The notes below the pieces were generated by a model. That model was not told where the DNA came from and searched no databases. It saw only the letters and a list, made by a program, of their open reading frames with translations. Shown here one piece after another: positions 1-12,850 of a stretch of DNA of 64,000 bases; position 1 is the first letter of the stretch, and the number at the start of each line of letters is the position of its first letter. Both the position numbers and the translations under genes were made by a program. The DNA is taken from NCBI GenBank assembly GCA_001972305.1, contig BDDD01001578.1:235991-299990 (forward strand), given 5' to 3'. This DNA comes from Cephalotus follicularis (taxonomy: Eukaryota > Streptophyta > Magnoliopsida > Oxalidales > Cephalotaceae).

Positions 1-14
1 AGACACAATGGTAC

Positions 15-710
15 TTGGATAGTGGATGCTCCAAGCATATGACGGGCGACAAGAGTCTCTTCGTCAAGTATGAACCAAAGGAAGGAGGAGAAGTAACTTT
101 CGGAGACAATGCAAAAGGAAAAATCAAAGGTGTTGGCTCCATAGGTAATCTCAAAACTTCTATTCATAATGTGCTATTTGTTGATGGACTTAAGCACAAT
201 CTCTTGAGCATAAGTCAATTATGTGACAAGGATTGTAGAGTCATATTCGAAAAAGACTTATGCAAAATCATAGATATAAATGATGATCAAGTTAAGTTTA
301 TAGGACATAGACATGGAAATGTATATGTGGTAGATATAGATGACTTAGTTAATATTAAATGTTTAGTTTCCATGAATGATGACAGTTGGCTATGGCATAG
401 AAGACTAGGTCATGTAGGTATGACAACCATTTCAAAGCTTTTGAAGCATGAACTAGTTAAAGGACTACCTACGATTAACTTTGAAAAAGATAGAGTTTGT
501 GATGCATGCCAATGTGGCAAACAAACTAGAGCATCATTTCAAAGTAAGAACATAGTATCCACAACTAGGCCTTTGCAACTTTTACATCTAGATTTATTTG
601 GACCAATAGATGTTAGGAGCCTAGGAGGAAAATCATATGCCATGGTCATTGTAGACGATTTCTCTAGATATACATGGACTATTTTCTATTTTCCTAGCCC
701 ACAAAAGTGA
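15..710 (+). pseudogene. E0 protease, GAG pre-integrase and integrase start
   Basis: Part of the Copia polyprotein. In order: aspartic protease active-site region, a linker, the GAG pre-integrase domain with its H...C zinc ligands, and the first catalytic segment of integrase. It would process the polyprotein and insert cDNA in an active element. It is a fossil fragment of a broken copy. Confidence 0.85.
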
Positions 711-921
711 ATATCTTTTAAAATTTTCAAATTTTTGCAAAACCGTTCAAAATGAAAAAGACACTTCAATTTCTAAAATTAGAAGTGATCATGGAAAAGA
801 ATTTCAAAATCATTTATTTGAAGATTTTTGCAACGAAAATGGTTTTAAACACGAGTTCTCCACTCCTAGAACACCTCAACAAAATGGGGTTGTTGAAAGG
901 AAGAATAGAAATCTACAAGAA

Positions 922-1974
922 ATGTGTAGAACACTTTTAAATGAAAATAGTTTACCAAAATACTTTTGGGCTGAAGCAATAAATACTTCATGTTATATCC
1001 TCAATCGTATATCAATTAGGCCTATTCTAAAAAAGACTCCATATGAGTTATGGAGGGGGAGAAAGCCTAACATTAGTTATTCTCATACCTTCGGATGCAA
1101 GTGCTTTATCCACAATAATGGAAAAGCGCATCTTGGTAAATTCGACTCTAAAGTCGACGAAGGCATATTTCTTGGTTATTCTTCCACTAGTAGGGCTTAT
1201 AGATGTTTTAACAAGAGAACTCTATTAGTTGAAGAATCAATGCATGTTATTTTTGATGAATCTAACCCAAAACTTCCAAAAGAAGTCAATGTTGATGATT
1301 GTGTAGATTTCATTGAAAATGGTGTTAGCAAAATTAACATAGATGAAGCAAAAAGGGAGGAATCTACCGGAAGAGATGCACCTCAAGAAGACTATCAAGA
1401 GGCACTTCATGACCAAACTTTGAAGGTGGTAAGAGGACATCCACATGAAGCTATTATAGGTAACCCTAGATTAGGTGTTTCTACTATAAGTAGCATCAAT
1501 CATAATTATATTGCTATTCTTTCACAAATCGAGCCTAAAAATTTAAATGAGGCCGAAAAAGACGAAAATTGGATCAATGCCATGCAAGAGGAATTGAACC
1601 AATTTGAAAGGAGTAAAGTATGGAACTTAGTACCTAGACCTAAAAATCAAAATATAATAGGAACAAAATGGGTATATAGGAATAAGGTTGATGACCAAGG
1701 TATTGTAATTAGAAACAAGGCTAGACTTGCTGCTAAGGGTTATTCCCAAGAAGAGGGAATAGACTTTGATGAATCTTATGCACCCGTAGCAAGACTAGAA
1801 TCTATTCGTATGTTGCTTGCATATGCATGTTTCAAAGATTTTACTCTATTTCAAATGGATGTCAAAAGTGCATTTTTGAATGGGTTAATTAAGGAGGAAG
1901 TGTATGTGGAACAACCTCCCGATTTTGAAAACCCCTATTATCCGAATCATGTTTTTAAGCTTTCAAAGGCTTTA
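922..1974 (+). pseudogene. E0 integrase C-part and reverse transcriptase N-part
   Basis: Continues the Copia pol. The end of the integrase core ([15 protein letters not shown]) lies at about 1009-1053. It is followed by the Copia C-terminal integrase motif ([15 protein letters not shown]), a variable acidic linker, and the RVT_2 reverse transcriptase start ([28 protein letters not shown]). Homology ends inside RT near 1974; the in-frame codons after that look unrelated. The order protease, integrase, RT is diagnostic for Copia and excludes Gypsy. Confidence 0.85.
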
Positions 1975-2025
1975 AACACTCAGCGTTATATTTTGAAATA
2001 TAATCATTTGAGTATGCATTGTTAG

Positions 2026-3934
2026 TGTGCATGTCATGTATAATTATTTATAAGCCTTTAGTGATTTAATTAAGGCATGCACTAGTTTACTATGGGTTAA
2101 GGCCCAAATTGATTAGGTTGCATACATAATTTTTGCCCACGGAGAAAGGATATGAAAGACTAGACTTTTATACATTTTATACATGCATATAAGTACACAT
2201 GTTAGAAGGAAATTATTTTTTATTTTGGGTTGTGAGCCGAATTAAGTATATTAAGGCCCAATATATCTTGCAAGACCGACCATTTCACGAGAAGTAATGG
2301 TCCATCTTCGCAAATTTTGTTTGGCTGATTTAACATGAAGGAAGGACCAAATAAATTTTTATTTTTTAGTGAAATTCGGCCCAAATCTTTCATCTCCTCA
2401 TGCTTAGCGGATTTTATGTTATTTAAGCCCAAATTTTCCTTTTTTTTAAGGCCCAATACATTTTAATTAAAGCATAATTTGGCCATGTGCTAGATATCTC
2501 CTAAAACTTCTACACTTATCTACATATTATCATTTGTTAAACACTACTTAGTGAGAACATACACCTTCTCTTGCAAGCCTCCGTTCTTCCTCAAAATTCT
2601 TCAAGTAACTTTCAACAGACCAAATTATCATTTCTACTCCATTGCTTGAGTAGTCGTTGATGTATGTCCTGCCCGAGTAGCTCCTTCATATATCATGCTC
2701 GACCCGACCAGATTCTTGATGCGTATGTGTAATGTGTCTATTTTGTGAGGTGTTCTTGCCGAGTAGATGTGTGTTCTGCGTATGTCCATGCCCAGTAGTC
2801 GCATGAAAACCCAAGTAAGTGTTTAAATTATATAGATGGAATTCTATTATTTTACTGACTTAACTATGTTATGTTGAGATGTATTTTCTGAGCATGGGTT
2901 AGAGTGCTTGAAGCCCTTGGTCGACAAGGTCTCTATTTTCATAAAAGGTAAGTGATTTAAATTGCTACTGTGATGTCTATCCTAGTCGCTATTGTGATAC
3001 TTGTTCGAGATGCCGTGGTGATTGTGATATGGTATTATGTTGTGCTTATTGATATGGTTTACAGGGTTTGTAAGAATGATCAGGTCTTGTACAGCTTGAG
3101 TGGTTAGTTTGGGTTGTGGGCCAGTATTCATGTATGGTATTCTTCTATGATATCCTTCTCTGGTATGTGTTGTATTTTTACATTATACAATAGTCATTAG
3201 TTTGATATTATAGTTGAATTCGCTTCTCTACTATTTAAGGCCATGTAACCATCTTGTTTTTTGCTGCTAGTATAACATGCTCTAATGGCCTGACTATATG
3301 AACTCTGGCCTGGTATTTTTAGATGGTGTAGCTAGTCGCTATGTGAGCATAGTTGGTAATGCAAGAATAACTATGTTGATATTTCTTCTATTTCTGTTAC
3401 CGCCCGAACAACTATTCTTGGTGTACAGTTTTAATGCATTGGAAAATGCTAGTTTTAGAGATAACTCAAATATTCTTTATAACTGTTGTGATATATATAT
3501 ATTTCCTCTTTTAAATACTCTCTATGACTTTTGGATAATGGTAGCTGATTGTATCATATTTCATGCCTGTGATCGTTTGGGCTACTGGTGGAAGTCTGTA
3601 GATGTGATATGTGACAGTTTGATATTGGTTGATTCTATATAGTGAGGTTTCTCTTGAGTTCTCTTTGTTGGTATGGTTTCTCTACAGGAATGACTATTTG
3701 ATATTGATTTTGCTATACATATATTTTCAGATATTCTTGAACAGCTATAGATGAGTTCTTTGTCTTTTATTCTTGTGATAATCGAGCATTGTGCACTTTG
3801 AGTGACTTCTTTGTTAGTAAGTACGGATGTGATTAGGCTGAGCATGAGGCTGCTATGACATTATGATCGTATGTCTTCTACAGATTCAACTGTGACATGA
3901 TTTCTTCTCTGCCTTATATATTTTCTGTGAACAC
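2026..3934. other. AT-rich non-coding stretch of unknown origin
   Basis: No gene or recognisable retroelement domain on either strand; the short open frames here have no family-like motifs. The left half has several GGCCCAA or close variants (around 2101, 2251, 2379, 2452), a hexamer type common in plant promoters but also in some LTRs. At 2640-2800 a short phrase like GCCCGAGTAG recurs about four times in degenerate form. It could be a decayed LTR or old intergenic DNA; I cannot decide. Confidence 0.4.
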
Positions 3935-3995
3935 TGATATGACTTGGGCAGTACAGATTAATGGTCGCTCACCAACCTCATCCCAACAAATGGGT
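3935..3995 (-). pseudogene. E2 left stub (integrase C-terminal region)
   Basis: A short tract whose bases align by eye with E1 at about 7465-7515 (the segment before the Gypsy chromodomain). It is therefore the left continuation of the older Gypsy element E2, whose other part resumes at 16988. Bases 3991-3995 (TGGGT) are the target duplication of E1. Left of about 3935 the similarity fades. Confidence 0.6.
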
Positions 3996-5342
3996 TGTCA
4001 CACCCCGTTTCAAGAGAAACACAACATTAAAGCGGTAAAGACAATTAACATAAAATACAGCTCATGTAAAAAACCATAAAATTAAAACTTTTCCAAGAAT
4101 AACAGTTGCGGAAGCATAACAAGCTCATAAGCTGTAAACACGTAACGTGCGTCCCATACCGCACGCTACCCAAATACAAGTCATTACATTAATCGCCCAC
4201 AAAACGGAGCGCGAAGTACAGTACAAGTTTAAATTCCTTCATAAACAGAACCATAATAACAGTACATCCCAAAACCATAACCAATGCAGGTTTAAAACAC
4301 AGCAGGAGAAGTAAAATCAAGAATACAACAACTTGATCTTCACACATGTCAGACTGACCGGTCCACTGCATCAATCTGTAAAGTAGGGGGTTAGCCTTTG
4401 TCCTCACTCGGCTAAGTCATAACAGTAAATCGGGATCAACTTAATGCATGTCATGATATGAATGTGTAAATGATGCAGTGCAGTGGAGACCCAGTTTATA
4501 CATATATGAGATATATATACGTATAACAGTACAGTAAAATATCGGTGTTACATATATAAGAAATATATGTATACAGTAACAGTACAGTAGTAACCCGACC
4601 AGGGCTACATCAACAATCACAGAATTGTCCGTAAAGGACCAATAAACAGTACAGTACCGTATGTCCACATAGGACCACAACAACAGTCAGTATGTCCACA
4701 TAGGACCACAACAATAGTATGTATGTCCACATAGGACCACAACAACAGTATGTATAACGCCGCCAAGTCCTGGCCCCACGCTACACTCCCACTCCGGTCC
4801 CCACTTCGGGAAACCGAGCGAGGCAACAATACAGTGAGTCACCTAGCCATGCTCCTGGCCTCTAGGTACAACCCTACCACTAGTCATCGTTGGCAACCTC
4901 CGTCACGCAACTAGTAGCTCAAACACAAACGCATAGCAATTCACAGAGCAAACAGTGAATTAAAAACAGTAACAGTACCGTAAACAGAAATGATCGATTG
5001 GATCGACAACAGGCAATTGTTTTCCCTAATGTTTCTAAATGACAACAGTTGAAAATAGACATTTTCAGTAGAAAATATCAATAAACAGTTTCAGTAGTGT
5101 AAATTGTTTATCCGTTCAATCAAAAATACGTTATTTAATCAATACATATTTTCATACTCAAAATATCCTATTCCGAGTTCATATATGCATTTCTAAATAT
5201 CAATGATTTAGAAATGACAAACAATTCACAAACAGTATACAATCAGGCAGTAAACAGTGCATATGCAATGCATACATATGCTCAAATGCACTCAAATAGG
5301 AATCGGGATCGTTTCGTATCGTTAGATGAAGAAAACCCCAAA

Positions 5343-5690
5343 CAGTAACAAAGACGTCGATGTCTTTCCAAAAGGCGTCGATGCCTTTTCCAACAGGCGT
5401 CGATGTCCAAGTCTCAGTGTCAGCACGTTCCTCAACAGAAGGCGTCGATGTCCATTTCATGCGCGTCGACGCTCAGGGTCTGGAACCCTAAAACGATAGC
5501 GTATTGTTGATGGCGTCAACGCGTTAAGGTAGGAACCTTAGGCGTCGACGTCTTTCACGTCAAAGTCCAGGCAGGTGGTCTAGGGCGTCGATGTCTATCC
5601 GCATACGTCGATCCCTTTCAATCAGTAACAAGACAAAACTAAAAAGACGTCGATGTTCATTTAAAAGGCGTTGATGTCTTTTCCAACAGT
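5343..5690. repeat. Distal GTCGAC palindrome array (class B) in E1 3' LTR
   Basis: About eleven degenerate copies of a palindrome like GGCGTCGACGCC or GACGTCGATGTC, irregularly spaced roughly every 20-50 bases, often followed by CTTT. The homologous array is at about 15450-15790 in the other LTR. Many copies show CG-to-TG or CA changes. Confidence 0.85.
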
Positions 5691-6559
5691 AGTCGTCTTC
5701 TACCTCACAACTTAACAAACAGTGGCCTTAACAACCAATAATCATGCATAATAACAGGTAATCGAGGCAAGGAACTAACATGCAGATACTCAAAACATAT
5801 CTAGCATATCATGGCATCAATCCAGTAACAAAATCAGTACAAGATTTATGCATTTTATACATCCAAAATCATAGACCATGCATGAGCATCAAACTCAAAA
5901 TTACAGTATGGCTTTCCCCTACCTTTTGTTCCAAGTTAGGAACCGGAAAGTCCTCCTCTTTTCGTTTCCAAACAGGTCACAGCAGCCCCTCTAGGTTCAT
6001 CCCGTAGCTGCACTGGTAGCTCCAAGCTCCAAGCTCCAACAATGTTCAGCAATGGAGGAAGTGTTTCCTCTCTTAACTCTCTGTTTCTCACATAGATGTT
6101 TACTCACTGTTTCCTCACACTCACGGTGTTCTCTCAAGTGTTGGTTCTTTCTCCAACAATAACAGCTGAAGGTAAGGGGGTGGAGGCTGTCTTTTATGCA
6201 ATACAACCTCCTTCTTCTTCTTTTGCGTTTTTGTTGCAGGTCACATGTGCCTAGGGTACATCCCCATCTCTGTATGCAGCAGCTGGGTTCGTTTCCCAGT
6301 CTTTCATGCCAGACAGTGCCCCATTCATTCTATCTATCCCTTGCATGCGCACATGCTCCATTCTTCTTGCATTTGTTGCATGTACACACACACAAGCCAC
6401 ACTTGTCCACATAATTTCAGCCATGCATGTTAGGGAGTAAGGTGCATGCCCAACACGTCCTAACCCATGCCCCAAGGTGCCTGTAAAAGCCCCATCTCGA
6501 TTTCCCCTCGCACGTTATTTGTCAGTAGAGTAACATGCATGGCATTCGAAATTAAAGCG

Positions 6560-6712
6560 TCGACGTCTTTCTGAAGACGTCGATGTCTTTCATCAATATT
6601 ACACAAGGACGTCGATGTTCTCGTCCGGATCGATGTGCATGTGCATGCAGCTACGTGAGCCATTTTGCCTCAAAGGCGTCGACGTGATCCTAAAGGCGTC
6701 GACGTGTTTTCC
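6560..6712. repeat. Proximal GTCGAC palindrome array (class B) in E1 3' LTR
   Basis: Five copies (AAGCGTCGACGTC, GACGTCGATGTC, GGCGTCGACGTG and similar), some 180-330 bases from the LTR 5' end in the element's own orientation. Several contain GACGTC, the bZIP C-box core. Confidence 0.8.
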
Positions 6713-6934
6713 CCAGAACAACGTCGTTTTAGCCCTTTTAACATTCTTTTAGTATTTAACACAATAATTCAACATAATAGGGATGGGAAAACATTACCAA
6801 ATTCGGAAAATACATCCTTTATTAATTCCACAATTCGAAAGTACAATTACATTGTGAAATTAAAATACATGAAAATCTCGGGTGTTACATCCACCCCTCC
6901 TTCAAGGAATTTCATCCCCGAAATTAAAACAATT

Positions 6935-8250
6935 CTAGAACAAGTGCGGGTAGCGTTCTCGGATGTCCTCCTCACGCTCCCAAGTTGCCTCATCAGGTTT
7001 GTGAAACTGCCATTGAACCTTGACCATGGAGATGGTACGGTTCCTCAAAGTTTGCGTCTTCCGATCAAGAATCTGCATAGGCAACTCCTCGTAAGATAGA
7101 TCATCCTGTACTGGAACAGTATCATAGTTTAGGACATGTGACGGGTCCGGGATATATCTCCTCAGCATAGATATATGGAAGACGTCACGCATGTTTGACA
7201 GTGCAGGAGGTAGGGCAAGCTTATAAGCTACCTCACCGACTCTCTCTAAAATCTCAAAAGGACCAATGTAGCGTGGAGCTAATTTGCCCTTTTTCCCAAA
7301 CCTTTGCACGCCCTTCCACGGAGATACCTTCAAAAACACGTGATCACCCACGTTAAAGATCAGAGGTCTTCTCTTCACACGGTCAGTGTAGCTCTTCTGC
7401 CGACTCTGAGTAGCAAGCAGCTTCTTCTTGATCGTCCTGATCTTCTCCGAAGTTTCCTCCACTAGCTCAGTCCCGAGTAAAGGTCGCTCCCCGACTTCAT
7501 CCCAACACAAAGGGGATCTGCACTTCCTCCCATACAGTGCCTGAAACGGTGCAATGCCGATACTGGAGTGATAGCTATTGTTGTAAGAAAACTCTATCAG
7601 AGGAATATGATCCTCCCAAGTACCAGCAAAATCAATAACGCAAGCCCGTAGCATATCCTCCAAGGTCTAGATGGTACGCTCAGACTGCCCATCGGTCTGA
7701 GGGTGGAAGGCAGTACTCAAGTTCAGCTTCGTCCCGAAAGCTGACTGAAATCTCTTCCAGAACTTGGAAGTGAATATATCATCTCTATCACATACGATGC
7801 TGACTGGACCCCCGTGTAGCCTCACTATCTCCTTCACATACAACCGAGCCAGCTTGCACGTAGAATCAGTAACGTGTGTCGGCAGAAAGTGCGCTGATTT
7901 GGTGAGTCTATCCACGATGACCCACACGGCATTATGACGGTTCCGGTCGGAGGAAAACCCGAAACAAAATCCATCGTAACATGGTCCCACTTCCACTCTG
8001 GAATGGGCAAAGGCTGCAGCAAACCTGCCGGTCTCTGGTGCTCGGCCTTAACTGTCTGGCAAGTCAAACACCTTGCCACATACTCAGCGATCTCCCGCTT
8101 CATGCCAGGCCACCAGTAACACTTCTTCATGTCTTGATACATCTTCGTGCTTCCCGGATGAATACTGTACAGGGATTTATGAGCCCCCCGGAGTAGCTCA
8201 TCCTTCACTCTAGGCTCATTCGGAAGACATAGACGCCCCCGATATCTCAT
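6935..8250 (-). pseudogene. E1 integrase with chromodomain-like C-terminus
   Basis: Gypsy integrase on the minus strand. From its start: the H-H-C-C zinc region ([22 protein letters not shown]) at about 8050-8170, the catalytic core with the DFVSGFP, DRLTKSAHFLP and IVCDRD motifs at about 7740-8000, and the C-terminal GPFEILERVGEVAYKL and HISMLRRY segments. The end (VKVQWQF, DEATWEREED) resembles the chromodomain tail of Tekay/Del chromoviruses, thought to guide insertion to heterochromatin. The copy is broken. Confidence 0.9.
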
Positions 8251-8307
8251 AATACCATCATCATGTACTCTAAAATCAGACTCCGAATCCAGATTCTCTC
8301 GAATCTT

Positions 8308-9700
8308 CTACAGTTCAGGATCATGTGGTTGTGCATCTTTGATGCGATGCAGTAACACTGGTTCTACCCACATTTCGGCTAGAAAGATCCCCGGTGACTG
8401 ATTGAATGGAGACCATTCTTGGAAGTCTTCCAACATCTTCCATTGCGACACCATCGCACTAGCAAGCATAGCCTTGCGGCTCAAGGCATCAACGACCACA
8501 TTCGCCTTCCCCGAGTGATACTGTACACTACAGTCATAGTAATTGAAGAACTCTACCCACCTGCGCTGACTCATGATCTGCGTATCTTGACAAAACAGAT
8601 ACCTCAAGCTTTTATGATCGGTAAAGATCTCAAACTGCGCCCCATAAAGGTAGTGCCTCCACTTCTGAAGGGCGAAGATAATAGCTGCAAGCTCAAGGTC
8701 ATGAGTTGGGTAATTTTCTTCATACGGCTTAAGCTTCCTCGAGGCATATGCAATCACTCTACCTCGCTGCATCAACACACAGCCCAAGCCCTTACCCGAT
8801 GCATCGTTGTAGACTACAAAGCCCTCATTACCATCAGATAATGCCAAGACAGGAGCGGAAACTAACCGGTCCTTCAGCTCACAAAAACTAGCCTCACAGT
8901 CTTCGTCCCAGATAAAAAGAGTCTTCCTTTGAGTCAGTCTGGTCAAGGGTTTAGCTATCCTTGAAAAATTCTGGACAAACCTCCGGTAATATCTCACCAA
9001 ACCAAGGAAACTGCGCACTTCCGTCACATTCTTTGGTTGCGGCCAGTCTCTCACTACTTCAGTCTTTGACGGATCCACCGTCAGGCCTTCCCCAGACACT
9101 ATGTGACCGAGAAAGATCACATGGTCAAGCCAAAACTCGCATTTGCCGAACTTGGCGTACAATCGGTGTTCTCTAAGAACCTGCAATACCATCCTCAGAT
9201 GTCGAGTGAGCTCCTCCTCACTCCTCGATTATACCAGTATATCATCAATGAATACCACAACAAACTGGTCCAGGTATGGTCGAAATACATCATTCATCAA
9301 TGACATAAAAGCTGACGGTGCATTGGTAACACCAAACGGCATCACCAAGAACTCGTGGTGACCATACCGTGTTCGGAAGGCGGTCTTCTCAATGTCCCCT
9401 TCCCTTACTCACAGTTGGTGATAACCTGACCTCAAGCCGAGCTTGGAAAACACCCTCGATCCTTGCAACTGATCAAACAAGTCCTCTATGTGGGGTAAAG
9501 GATATTTATTCTTGATAGTTGCCTTGTTTAACATCCGATAGTCGATACAGAGCCTCATCGACCCATACTTCTTCTTGACGAACAATACCGGTGCACCCCA
9601 TGGAGAAACGCTGGGTCTTACAAAACCCTTATCAATCAGGTCTTGTAACTGTAGCTTCAGCTCTCGCAACTTAGCCGGAGCCATCCAATAGGATGATTTA
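8308..9700 (-). pseudogene. E1 reverse transcriptase and RNase H
   Basis: Minus-strand RT/RNase H. RT motifs [20 protein letters not shown] and [14 protein letters not shown] lie at about 9450-9560. The thumb region ([25 protein letters not shown]) is at about 9000-9150. RNase H ([27 protein letters not shown]) is at about 8590-8830. This order, with RNase H before integrase, marks Ty3/Gypsy. It copied the element's RNA into DNA when active; this copy is broken. Confidence 0.9.
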
Positions 9701-9949
9701 GAGATAGGAGCCGTTCCAGGAACAAGATCAATAACGAACTCCATGCTCCTCTTGGGTGGTAGGGACCCCAAGTCATCAGGAAACACATCCGGAAATTCAC
9801 ACACAACTGGAATTTCCTCCAAGCTCAAGCCTTTCTCCTTCATTCGATCAATAACATAGGCCAAATATCCCTCGCATCCCTTCTCCAGGTATCTCGATGC
9901 TCGGATAAAAGATATGATCGGTGTTGAGAACCCTTTGTCTCCCTTGAAC

Positions 9950-10288
9950 TGAAAAGTCGTTCCGTCGGGCAGACAAAAATCCACAGTCTTATGGTAGCAA
10001 TCCATACGAGCACGGTGCGCTGATAGCCAATCCATCCCCAATATTACATCGAAGTCACGGATAGGCAGTACAATCAAATCTGCATACAAAGGAATGCCTA
10101 CCATAGACATCTCACAACCTCTATATACAGAGTCAGTATACATAGAAGTCCCAATCGGTGTGCTCACATAAAGTGTATAAGACATGTAGTCAGGGGTGAC
10201 ATCTAAGCAAGATGCAAAATGTGCAGATATAAAGGAATGTGATGCTCCAGAATCCATCAGTACTCTAGCAGAATAACCATACATATAC
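9950..10288 (-). pseudogene. E1 aspartic protease region (interrupted by solo LTR A)
   Basis: The Gypsy retropepsin-like region with the active-site phrase DSGASHSF near 10254 and the downstream [18 protein letters not shown] motif at about 10030-10085. The upstream side of this domain is separated by the inserted solo LTR A, which lies immediately beyond 10288. Confidence 0.85.
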
Positions 10289-11697
10289 TGTAACACCCCG
10301 ATGGTAGGAGCCCTTACAGGTCTAAATACTAAACTGAAACATAACGGAATTCTAACAGAGACTGATACGAAACGGATGTGGTGGTCTGAAAACATATCTT
10401 ATTACAAAACGATATAAAGGAGTGTCTGAAATTTTTAACAAAACATAAATAAAAACGGTTCATAATTCTGATGTCCAAAACTTAATTCATAACTGGAATA
10501 AAACCAAAGTCGGAAATTGTGTTGCCTGAAAAATAAATCTGATCCTAAACAAGAACCAACTCCTAGCTGATATTCTGACAATGGAAACTCTATCACACAT
10601 TTCCCCCATGCTCCTGAAAACCCGCATGGAAACAAAAAACGCGGCTGAGCAAACCTCAGTACGGATAAGGAATTAAAACAGTAACGATGAACAAAATAAT
10701 TTGAACTTTAAATTCAGTAAAGTAACATAGTAAATATTCTTTAAAAGTAAAACAGAATATTTAAAACGAGCAGTTATAAAATCATCATAACTTACGAAAC
10801 AGATTCAAATCCAAACATTATCTGATTTCATAATTCAAAACATTATCTGATTCATAATTCCATAACAGAGAATTGCTGACATACATACATATATAGGTGC
10901 AAGGGGTTCGCGAGGCCCACATGCTCTTTACGGAAAAGTCGTGTACGGCACTACACAAACAATTTCCAGTACTGAATCTTATCTTACGTAACTAGAGTAT
11001 ACTCATACGCCTCAAAAGGATCCATATCTTACCCTCAAGATACATATTTAAAAGAGACGCCGTAGACCGTTAACACCGCCACGGTAGGTGTCATGTCCTC
11101 CGTGCCAAAGAACACGCCTATGATACCTCATAGATAGGGATTTTCTCTGTATGTTATTATGCTTAAAACATTGTTTTAATTAAACAATTTTAAACAATTT
11201 CAAATCAATTCCTGATCTTATCTGAAAACAAAATCTTATCTGTATCTGAAATTAACATACTCCGTAAGTGGAAGCCATGTTAATATTTCCAATAGTGAAA
11301 ACACGTATATCAAAACCAATATCCAATGCAACCGTACTCAAATCTAACAAGCTAGTCGATTCCATGCCTAAGAAGCAAGGAACTATGTGAGAATACTAAA
11401 GTGACTTTATTTAGTCAAATATAAAAACATGCCTAAGAAATGCAAAATAACTTACCTAAATACTAGGACCAAAATAATCGTTATTTTGAGCATAAAACTA
11501 GCCTATAAGGACAAAACTATATTTAGAATGATTTTACTTAAAATCATGCCAACGTAGTCTATAACCAAAACAAATACGAATACCGGACAAAAGTATCCTA
11601 GAGTGTCCTAACTTCACCAGGAACGATAATAAAACCTAAACATACGAGTCCAAACATCACATATCATAAAACAAATCAGAACATGAAAATTGTCTTA

Positions 11698-11820
11698 AGG
11701 TGTCGACGGGTAAAGGGCAACAAAGAGACAAGGCGTCGAAAAAGGGGTCGACTTACTAAGCATAACACAGCACAAGGCGTCGGCGCCCAGATACTAGGCG
11801 TCGGCGTCTTGGCGTCGAGT
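11698..11820. repeat. Distal palindrome array (class B) in solo LTR A
   Basis: Copies such as GGTGTCGACGGG, AGGCGTCGAA, GGGGTCGACTTAC, AAGGCGTCGGCGCC and TAGGCGTCGGCGTC. The matching array in solo LTR B lies at about 21080-21215, at the same distance from the LTR 5' end. Confidence 0.75.
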
Positions 11821-12579
11821 AACAGAACAACAAATGCAGAAACCAGTTTCTGTTTCCATGATCAAATCGTTTTTGCCATTTATAAAGGTTATAGCAAAAA
11901 TAACTAGTCTTATAAACATGTCATGTGAGTCTATAACTATTGATATACGATTACAAACACAAAATCATGAGATTAATAAGCTTAACATAGTGTGTTTTAT
12001 AAAAACATGGTTTTCAAAATAGTTTACCAAAACATGAATTATAATCCGATTTTCTTGTTTGTAATCCGTAAAAACAATGATATACATATATATGCTTGCA
12101 TCAATGATACTATTTCTTGTTTTTAATCATCAAAATAATAATCATGCATAAAAACCCATGAAGAACACATCAAAATGACAGCAGAAATCAGTTTCAACAT
12201 GCTTGCTAAACCATGCTCAAAATCATGTTATAGTTGGTTTCAATACAAAATAATGGATGATATAGAAACTACAAATTATGAAATACAAGTTTCGTTTAGA
12301 AAATACCTCCAGAAAACGTCGAAATCAGTGTGAAAAATAGAGTTGAAAGCTGCTGTTCGTTTGTAAGAAATGCAGAAAAGTTTGGTGGTTTATAAAATAG
12401 TTTGTCTGGTTTAATTGCAAGATTCGGTGTTTAATGGCTAAAATCAACAGATTAGGATATTACTATATTAACAAAACGCGTCTTAACACTTAAGGAAAAA
12501 CGAATAACCAGAAAAGGCAAGAAATCAGCCTTCCAAAAACGTTGTCACCGACCAAACTAATATGGAAACCCGATCAAGG

Positions 12580-12712
12580 CCTCGACAGGTTGATTAAGGC
12601 GTCGACTGCCAAGCCTTTAAGTACAAGACGCATCAAAACACACATATAGGCGTCGACCTCTCATCCAGCCGCCAAGGAGTCGACGTCTCAAAGGAAGGAG
12701 TCGGCGCCTTGT
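12580..12712. repeat. Proximal palindrome array (class B) in solo LTR A
   Basis: Copies such as GGCCTCGACAGG, AGGCGTCGACTGCC, AGGCGTCGACCTC, GGAGTCGACGTC and GGAGTCGGCGCC, about 130-260 bases from the LTR 5' end in its own orientation. Confidence 0.75.
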
Positions 12713-12850
12713 GCCCAGAAAACAAAACTCACAGGAATTCAAACCAAAAATCAAATGGGTCAACAAAACATAGCATAAGTCAAACATGGTACGATGCCAA
12801 ACAATAAACATATAAACATGTTAACACAGAAAACGGGATATTACATATAC

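Larger units (their letters stand above)
1..1974 (+). mobile_element. E0: truncated SIRE-like Ty1/Copia pol
   Basis: Internal part of a Copia retrotransposon, entered in its protease and running through integrase into reverse transcriptase. The protease motif DSGCSKHMTG is seen from base 15. A GAG pre-integrase zinc region (HRRLGH and CDACQCGK) lies at about 390-540, the integrase core start ([15 protein letters not shown]) at about 585-680, and the Copia RT ([33 protein letters not shown]) at about 1710-1880. Recognisable RT homology stops near 1974, so the RT C-terminus, RNase H and 3' LTR are absent here. It is broken (about two or three breaks). The MTGDKSLF wording after the protease site resembles the SIRE/Maximus lineage; that lineage call is an inference. 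Confidence 0.9.
3996..6889 (-). repeat. E1 3' LTR (2894 bp)
   Basis: On the plus strand it starts TGTCACACCCCG and ends GGTGTTACA, the inverted-terminal ends of plant Gypsy LTRs. It contains two arrays of the GCGTCGACGC-type palindrome (5343-5690 and 6560-6712), a CCAAGTTAGGAA block at about 5931, a conserved tract GTCCTCACTCGGCTAAGT at about 4400, and TTGCGGAAGCATA at about 4107, which recur in the other Gypsy LTRs of the window. It pairs with 14159-16987. Confidence 0.95.
10284..12850 (-). mobile_element. Solo LTR A with target duplications TATAC
   Basis: A 2557-bp LTR (10289-12845) without any internal region, flanked by the perfect duplication TATAC at 10284-10288 and 12846-12850. On the plus strand it begins TGTAACACCCCGATGG and ends GGGATATTACA. 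It is the same family as solo LTR B (20059-22640) but in the opposite orientation. A solo LTR is the usual product of recombination between the two LTRs of one insertion. It is younger than E1, whose protease region it splits. Confidence 0.95.

Noticed and set aside
3298-3642. 114-codon plus-strand open frame as a host membrane protein
   Set aside because: Hydrophobic text is expected from T-rich DNA. There are no recognised motifs, introns or flanking gene signals.
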